Source of the DNA: Siphonodentalium dalli
Taxonomy: Eukaryota > Mollusca > Scaphopoda > Gadilida > Siphonodentaliidae
Direction: 5' to 3'
Assembly (NCBI GenBank): GCA_032622095.1
Contig: CP136061.1
Coordinates: forward strand, 89,582,983 to 89,646,982
DNA: 64,000 nt
The notes beneath the pieces were generated by a model. That model was not told the DNA's origin. It did not search any database and saw nothing but the letters and a program-made list of their open reading frames with translations. Below, piece after piece: positions 58,736 to 64,000 of this stretch. How positions within the stretch are numbered: the stretch's first letter is position 1; every line of letters begins with the position of its first letter. The position numbers and the translations under genes were made by a program.

Positions 58736-58885
58736 CCCTGAAAATCAAGTTCTATACCTATTTTATCTATCAGATTTGTTCTGTGTTTAGCATTTTTCTT
58801 ACAAAATAAGAAGAAATGTTCTTCGTTTTCTACTGTCTTACATTCTTTACAAATGCGATCTTTAATATCTGGTTAGATTAGAAGT
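58736..58885 (-). mobile_element. LINE C-terminal fragment, minus strand
   Basis: The minus strand reads DIKDRICKECKTVENEEHFF then LFCKKNAKHRTNLIDKIGI. This is the zinc-knuckle-like C-x2-C ... H-x4-C tail of LINE proteins. It is only ~45 codons, bordered by a family-2 fragment and a poly-G tract. Confidence 0.7.
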
Positions 58886-58886
58886 G

Positions 58887-58887
<1 letters not shown>

Positions 58888-58936
<49 letters not shown>
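58888..58936. repeat. 49-base G homopolymer
   Basis: Uninterrupted run of G. It could form quadruplexes or be a sequencing/assembly artefact; it sits exactly at the end of the LINE fragment. Confidence 0.95.
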
Positions 58937-58937
<1 letters not shown>

Positions 58938-59335
58938 TATCCATAGTCCTATTGGGACAGTCATAGTTTATTTCAGGTCTGGACACCATGGCTTATTACA
59001 AGAGTGACAGAACAAATTCAGACATGCATATATCTGTATATATAGATTTATTATATGTTAGATTAGAAGCACCCTTATTGAGTGCACCGTATGTGTGTCT
59101 AATTTTATTGTTACACATGAATAGACGCCTCGGTGTAAATGTTTTCCACACCACAAGCAATCATCGGTCATGGGAGTACACTTCAGTAATTACATGCTTC
59201 ATCGTCTTGACAGTCCACGACAATTCACGCTAATGACATGGTGTTGTGATTTCACGTCTAAATTAATGATTGCTCAAAAATAGGCATTGATGTATACTTT
59301 AAGGTCAAGGCCATGATTTTCTCATGTATTTTTAC

Positions 59336-59508
59336 TACAGTAATGCTCTAATTAATCAACTCCTTAACCTCAGCAGAATTATGGGTAACTTTTCATGCCG
59401 AGAGCTTTCCGATGAATGGCAACAAGCCATATTTCCGACTAAATCCTGAAAAGTTACCCATAATTGTGCTGTGGTTAAGGGGTTGATTATACTTAGGGCA
59501 TTACTGTA
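59336..59508. mobile_element. Family-1 MITE, part of left arm deleted
   Basis: TA-CAGTAATGCTC, jump from aacttttcatg to ccgagagctttccg, right arm to GGGCATTACTG-TA. A family-3 fragment follows directly. Confidence 0.87.
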
Positions 59509-59509
59509 T

Positions 59510-59643
59510 ATCTTGACCTTGTAAGCCAGTGCATTCTCTTATTTTTGCGAGGCTCCTTATGGGAGATTTGCATATATAAGAAAATGTACTAGCACAGGGT
59601 CTTTAATGCTGCACCAGCACAGCTCCCATCATGAAAGGGTTAA
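59510..59643. mobile_element. Family-3 MITE, right part
   Basis: cttgaccttgtaagccagtg, one hairpin, gctgcaccagcacagctccc, TCATGAAAGGG-TTAA. Confidence 0.8.
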
Positions 59644-59645
59644 AC

Positions 59646-59772
59646 TGAGTTTAGTGTGCCTGTCATTTGCAGAATGAGGTCCCCAGAGGGTGAATTTAGT
59701 GACGCTATCCCGCATAGCAGGCTAGCATCATTAAATTCACCCTCTGGGGACCTCATTCTGCTTAGGCCTTTA
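59646..59772. mobile_element. Family-2 MITE, left hairpin only
   Basis: ctgagtttagtgtgcctgtc through ctcattctgcttaggccttt, directly after the TTAA of the preceding element. Confidence 0.8.
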
Positions 59773-59872
59773 GGAGTACAAGCACAGTAGACATGTACAT
59801 GTATACCATATTCTGCCTTTAGCCTTTCTGGGTCTGTTGAATGGTCATCAATGTATGCTAAATGCTTAAGAC

Positions 59873-60127
59873 CACAGTAATGCCCTAAGTAATCGATCCC
59901 TTAACCACAGCAGAATTATGGGTAGGATTTAGTTGGAAATATGGCTTGTTGCCATTCATCGGAAAGCTCTCCCCGAGAGCTTTCCGATGAATGGCAACAA
60001 GCCATATTTCCGACTAAATCGAGAGCTTTCCGATGAATGGCAACAAGCCATATTTCCGACTAAATCCTGAAAAGTTACCCATAATTCTGCTGTGGTTAAG
60101 GGGTCGATTACTTATTGCATTACTGTA
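59873..60127. mobile_element. Family-1 MITE with duplicated core segment
   Basis: ca-CAGTAATGCCC ... tgcattactg-TA. In the right arm gagagctttccgatgaatgg through cgactaaatc is present twice. Confidence 0.86.
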
Positions 60128-60247
60128 TACACTGCTGTATACAAATGGAAATCATAAGATACAAAATATTGCAATCAATATCATTCGCATGCAAACTTTG
60201 CAAAGAATCAACTTTATTATCTTTTATCGATGCTCTCACATGCATTG

Positions 60248-60570
60248 CAAGCCTTGAGATAGTGTGTCTGTCATTTGTAGAATAAGGTCCCCAGAGCGTG
60301 AATTTAGTGACACTATCCCACATGGTGGGCTAGCATCACCAAATTCACCCTCTGGGAACCTCATTCTGCTGAGGTCTCAACTAGGAGACATTAAGGATCA
60401 GATTGAAGTTCCCCAGTTCCCCAGTCACCTCGATTATGCATTTTATTTTCTGCAAATTTTGGAATATAGAAAATGAACAGAAGGGGAAAAGTAACTGAGG
60501 GTGAATAGTGAAGATAGTGATGATAGTTCACCCTCATTCTGCAAATGACAGACACACTATTTGCATAACA
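60248..60570 (-). mobile_element. Family-2 MITE, right arm reduced
   Basis: caagccttgagatagtgtgt ... gacagacacactatttgc. The right hairpin is nearly lost (gaatagtgaagatagtgatg). It runs straight into the flank of the next family-1 element. Confidence 0.8.
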
Positions 60571-60579
60571 CCAACCAGG

Positions 60580-60762
60580 TACAGTAATGCCGTTAGTAAT
60601 CGACTGCTTATACATGTATAACCACAGCAGAATTATTGGTAACTTAGTAATTTAGAGCTTTCCGATGAATGGTGGTAACAAGCCATATTTCCAACTAAAT
60701 CCTGAAAAATTACCCATAATTCTGCTGTGGTTAAGGAGTCGATTATTTAGAGCATTACTGTA
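60580..60762. mobile_element. Family-1 MITE with inverted flanks
   Basis: TA-CAGTAATGCCG ... GAGCATTACTG-TA. Beyond the ends the palindrome continues into host sequence: tgcataacaccaaccagg on the left, cctggttggtgttatgca on the right. Confidence 0.9.
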
Positions 60763-61123
60763 CCTGGTTGGTGTTATGCACAACTTTTTTTATAAACCTG
60801 ATCTTTGATTAAAATTCGCATTAGTACTTTCTTTATATCTATGATGCATGAAAAAGACTGAATGAAAGAAAAATATGTGAAATGAGCCTGGTGTTTGTTC
60901 ATCTTTGATATACACATGCATGGGCGTCGGGAAGCAAACAAGGCTAAGAGGGGCACATATTCAGTAAAGGGCTCTTTTTCAGTCAAATGTATAAACGACA
61001 TGAATGCAGAAAAGGCTAAATTTAGGTAACAATAAAGCACTTCCAAGACAAAACTCATATTACGGTACTGGAATGTATATACTATTCTTTAATATTAATA
61101 GGACAATAGAACAATGCTATTCT

Positions 61124-61564
61124 CAAGCCAGAGTTTAGTGTGCCTGTCATTTGCAGAATGAGGTCCCCAGAAGGTGAATTTAGTGATGCTATCCCGCATA
61201 GCAGGCTAACATCACCAAATTCACCCTCTGGGGACCTCATTCTGCATGGCTTCATCTGCTATGTGAGACATAGACTCAGTTTGAAGTTCCCAAATGGTGA
61301 ATATTGTGGAGTACATCCATTGGGAACCTCGATTATGCAATGTGTCTTCTGCCAATTTGCCGGATACAGAGAAACCGAACTAAAAAAGAAATAGAATCTA
61401 TGTGAAGAAGTTTCTATAGAAATTTTATAATAACGAAACTTTCCAGAGAAGATGAGGCCTAAGTAGAATGAGGTACCAAGAGTGTGATTTAGTTAATACT
61501 GTGATGCTAGCCTGCTATGCTAAAATCACCCCCTGGGACCTCATTCTGCAAATGACAGGCTTGT
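61124..61564 (-). mobile_element. Family-2 MITE, reverse orientation, right arm decayed
   Basis: CAAGCCAGAGTTTAGTGTGC ... caaatgacaggcttg. The right hairpin has lost its centre. Confidence 0.82.
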
Positions 61565-62029
61565 TAAGCTAGTCATCAAACGTGATGCCCGTGACCTTTT
61601 GTATTAGTTTACTTTGTTCTGACATCATCTCCTGGGGTTCTTGTCACATTGAGCGCGCCTTGTAACATCAATGGCGTGGTACAGGCTAGTGCAGTTAAGC
61701 TTTTCACATATATTTACATCTATGGCATTGAGATTGGAAGACTTCGTCAAACATTAATGTCCAATGCTTTGTGAAAGGGAAGATGTGATCAAACAAAAGC
61801 CTCCGTCTGTGTGACGAGATGACTTTAGATGTCACTTTAGTTCCTCATCTTATTAATCCCTGTTTTTGAGTTCCACTTTTGCCTTTTGTGTACATCTTGG
61901 TCAAGTATGACGACCGAGGCTTTAGTGGTTGACTTAACTAGATTTAGCGAATATAGCTGCCGACATAGAATTAAATGTTGGTCAAACATGGTGCTGGTGG
62001 AAGGAGGAAGCTACCTACAATAGAGAGAT
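61565..62029. other. Unique sequence, nothing recognised
   Basis: No MITE end or exon seen in ~465 bp. Confidence 0.5.
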
Positions 62030-62030
62030 T

Positions 62031-62158
62031 TAACCCTTCCATGACTGGCGCTTCCTCGCATATATAAAGAGAATGCACTAGGCTTACAAGGTCAAGGTAA
62101 ACATTGCAGCATTAAAGACCCTGTGCCAATGAATTCTCTTATATATGCGAGTCTCCCA
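62031..62158. mobile_element. Family-3 MITE, rearranged fragment
   Basis: TTAA-CCCTTCCATGACTGGCGC, then pieces of hairpins in scrambled order (ctcgcatatataaagagaat, gcagcattaaagaccctgtg). Confidence 0.7.
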
Positions 62159-62390
62159 TTTCACATACATGTACCTGTAGATTCTATTTCTTTTTTAGAT
62201 CAGTTTCTCTCTATCCCCAAATTGGCAGATGATACATCACCATTTGGGAGTCTATGTCTCCCATAGCAGATGAGGCCATGCAGAATGAGGTCCCAAGAGA
62301 GTGATTGGTGATGCTATCCCAATATGTGGGATAGCGTCACTAAATTCACCCTCTGCTAGCCCAATATGTGGGATATAAGTTTCAAACAAA
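62159..62390 (+). mobile_element. Family-2 MITE fragment (central block and right hairpin)
   Basis: tctatttcttttttagatca, ccaaattggcagatgataca, gaatgaggtcccaagagagt; the end is replaced by a repeat of tagcccaatatgtgggat. Confidence 0.72.
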
Positions 62391-62514
62391 TTTACTGAAA
62401 ATTGAAGGAATACAAGCTCGAATAAAGTTGCGTCTATGGATGGATGGACAGATGGACGGATTCTAATATTACCCACCCATAACTTGTTACCTCGGTTTTT
62501 ATAGTCCACCCATG

Positions 62515-62933
62515 CAGCCTGATTTTAATGTGTCTGACATTTGCAGAATGAGGTCCCCAGAATGTGAATTTAGTGACGCTATTCCGCACAGTGGGCTAGG
62601 ATAACCAAATTCACCCTCTAGAGACCTCATTCTGCTTCGGCCTAATCTTCTGGGAAGTACATATGTATCTATAATCTCAAATTAACATTGTTGGTGACTT
62701 TTTGCATTCTGTTGAGTTTCTATATCCCCTAATTTGTAGAAGATAAAATGCATAATCGAGGTGACTAATGGGTGAAAATCATCAACTTCAATCTGATCCT
62801 AGATCTCCCATAGCAGTTGAGGCCCCCAGAGGGTGAATTTGGTGATGCTAGCCCACTGTGTGGGGTAGCGTCACTAAATTCACCCTCTCGGGACCTCATT
62901 CTGCAAATGTCAGACACACTAAATTCAGACTTG
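62515..62933 (+). mobile_element. Family-2 MITE with perfect 8-bp target duplication
   Basis: CAGCCTGATTTTAATGTGTC ... ACACTAAATTCAGACTTG, flanked by CACCCATG on both sides. Confidence 0.9.
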
Positions 62934-62965
62934 CACCCATGAGCTCATTATTAATGCTTCGTAGC

Positions 62966-63092
62966 TACAGTAATGCTCTAAATAATCGAGCTTTCCAATG
63001 AATGGCAACAAGACACATTTCCGATTAAATCCTGAAAAGTTACCCATAATTCTGATGTGGTTAAGGAGTCGATTATTTAGGGCATTACTGTA
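62966..63092. mobile_element. Family-1 MITE, left arm deleted
   Basis: TA-CAGTAATGCTCTAAATAA, jump to tcgagctttccaatgaatgg, right arm to GGGCATTACTG-TA. Confidence 0.86.
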
Positions 63093-63276
63093 TATGGCTT
63101 TTACTTACACATTATAAATCAGCAATTTTTATTATTAGTTTTTTTTTAATTAAATTTTTTTTAAAAGGCCCACTTAATTTTAGTGGCCCATTAGACACAA
63201 TGTATTCCATATTAGATACCATTTGGAAGAGGGACCAAAACTATATATATTCAACAAGAATATGTAACAGCAGTGC

Positions 63277-63661
63277 ATGACCATAGGTCGCCTCGCATAT
63301 ATAAGAGAATGCATTGGCCTAACAATTTTTCATCATTTGTTATTATTTTTTACAATTTTAATAATTTTTTTCTTATATTGTTTAACAGACTTATTTTGTA
63401 GGTTTAGTGCCAGGGAATCTTACGTTTTTCATGGGCATCAAAATTATTACTATGAATACTTGGTGATAGTTTTGAGTTATAACATGCCCCTACGGATTTA
63501 ACCAGTTTGTTTTTTAAATTCGCTATAGCATGCTTAAGCATACCCAAAAAAAAATTCAACCCCAAAAAAATAATCTAAAAAAAAACAATTATTATTTTTT
63601 TTTTTTTTTTTTTTAGGGCCAATTTTACAGACCGTAAATTAGCTGGCACTCAAAGGGTTAA
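63277..63661. mobile_element. Family-3-type MITE, left end missing
   Basis: gaccataggtcgcctcgcat half-hairpin, tgttataacatg-type block, poly-A/T run, ctggcactcaaaggg-TTAA at the right. Confidence 0.8.
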
Positions 63662-63830
63662 ATGAAAATTTTGAAAAACTAATGCCGTTATAACATCTGC
63701 CGTGGTACCCAGAGACACCACACCAAATTTGGTTGAAATTGGTCCATGAGTCTGGGAGAAAAATCGCAAGCAAACAGACAGACAGACAGACAGACAGATC
63801 CTACTTTTTTATATATATAGATAAGTAGAA
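63662..63830. repeat. Generic repeat ending in (GACA)n
   Basis: caaatttggttgaaattggt, gggagaaaaatcgcaagc and (gacaga)n before ttatatatatagataag, like the 3' end of a non-LTR element or SINE. Confidence 0.55.
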
Positions 63831-64000
63831 TAGAAATTTTGGCAATAAAAGATTTAAATATCTGTTCATTTCCAGTACATTTTACTTTGTCTCAAAATAA
63901 AAGGCGAAACTTGGATATAAAGTTAATTGAGATTATTCAATAAAACACACAAAGAGCATTTAGCTTCCACCACACAGAGGAGACTTCAATGGATAAACGC

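Overview
The window is animal nuclear DNA: AT-rich, intron-bearing, with canonical GT-AG splice sites, no bacterial gene layout and a very heavy load of small non-autonomous DNA transposons. The repeat content (tandem-core Helitron-like elements resembling the bivalve 'pearl' type, tRNA-derived SINEs, palindromic MITEs) suggests a bivalve or related mollusc. That assignment is inference; the coding sequence itself only says metazoan.

Only one gene can be recognised. It is a PCTAIRE-type cyclin-dependent kinase (CDK16/17/18 group, closest by eye to CDK17), on the minus strand from about 26.7 kb down to 1.9 kb. Ten exons (A to J, 1,045 nt, about 348 codons) join in frame: A 26579-26727, B 19962-20078, C 18822-18878, D 17654-17768, E 11216-11310, F 10934-10996, G 9733-9856, H 8371-8431, I 3042-3101, J 1898-2101. 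They encode the acidic/serine N-terminal segment, the pre-kinase linker, the Gly-rich loop, VALK lysine, PCTAIRE helix, HRDLKPQN loop, DFG, the activation segment and much of the C-lobe. I did not find the extreme N-terminal exon(s) or the last C-terminal exon(s).

The unusual feature is at the exon edges of this gene. At six of the ten exons, a splice junction with a little exon sequence (or the whole exon) is locally duplicated or amplified. Exon J's acceptor seeds about six ~65-bp units, and a second four-unit copy lies 7 kb away in another intron. Exon D's donor abuts a ~23-bp minisatellite whose units resemble it, and its acceptor is duplicated. Exon B's acceptor is present four times. 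Exon A's donor is present about three times and exon C's donor twice. Exon E has a decayed whole-exon copy. Two large Helitron-like elements with expanded ~164-bp arrays lie in opposite orientation in the introns on either side of exons E-H.

From 26.7 to 64 kb I recognise no exon. The stretch is a mosaic of nested MITEs and repeats. Family 1 is a ~215-bp near-perfect palindrome with CAGT ends and a TA target (Tc1/mariner-like, about 29 copies in the window). Family 2 is a two-hairpin element with 8-bp target duplications (hAT-like, about 20 copies or pieces). Family 3 and its relatives have CCCTTT or CTCTTT ends and a TTAA target (piggyBac-like). There are also hAT-type elements with CAG ends and 8-bp duplications, a GC-rich element with TIR CCGCTGGACAAAAC, two LINE 3'-end fragments, two SINE families, and a 49-base G run. 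Several nested insertions and paralogous empty sites define element boundaries exactly. This region may be the gene's 5' introns or upstream intergenic DNA.
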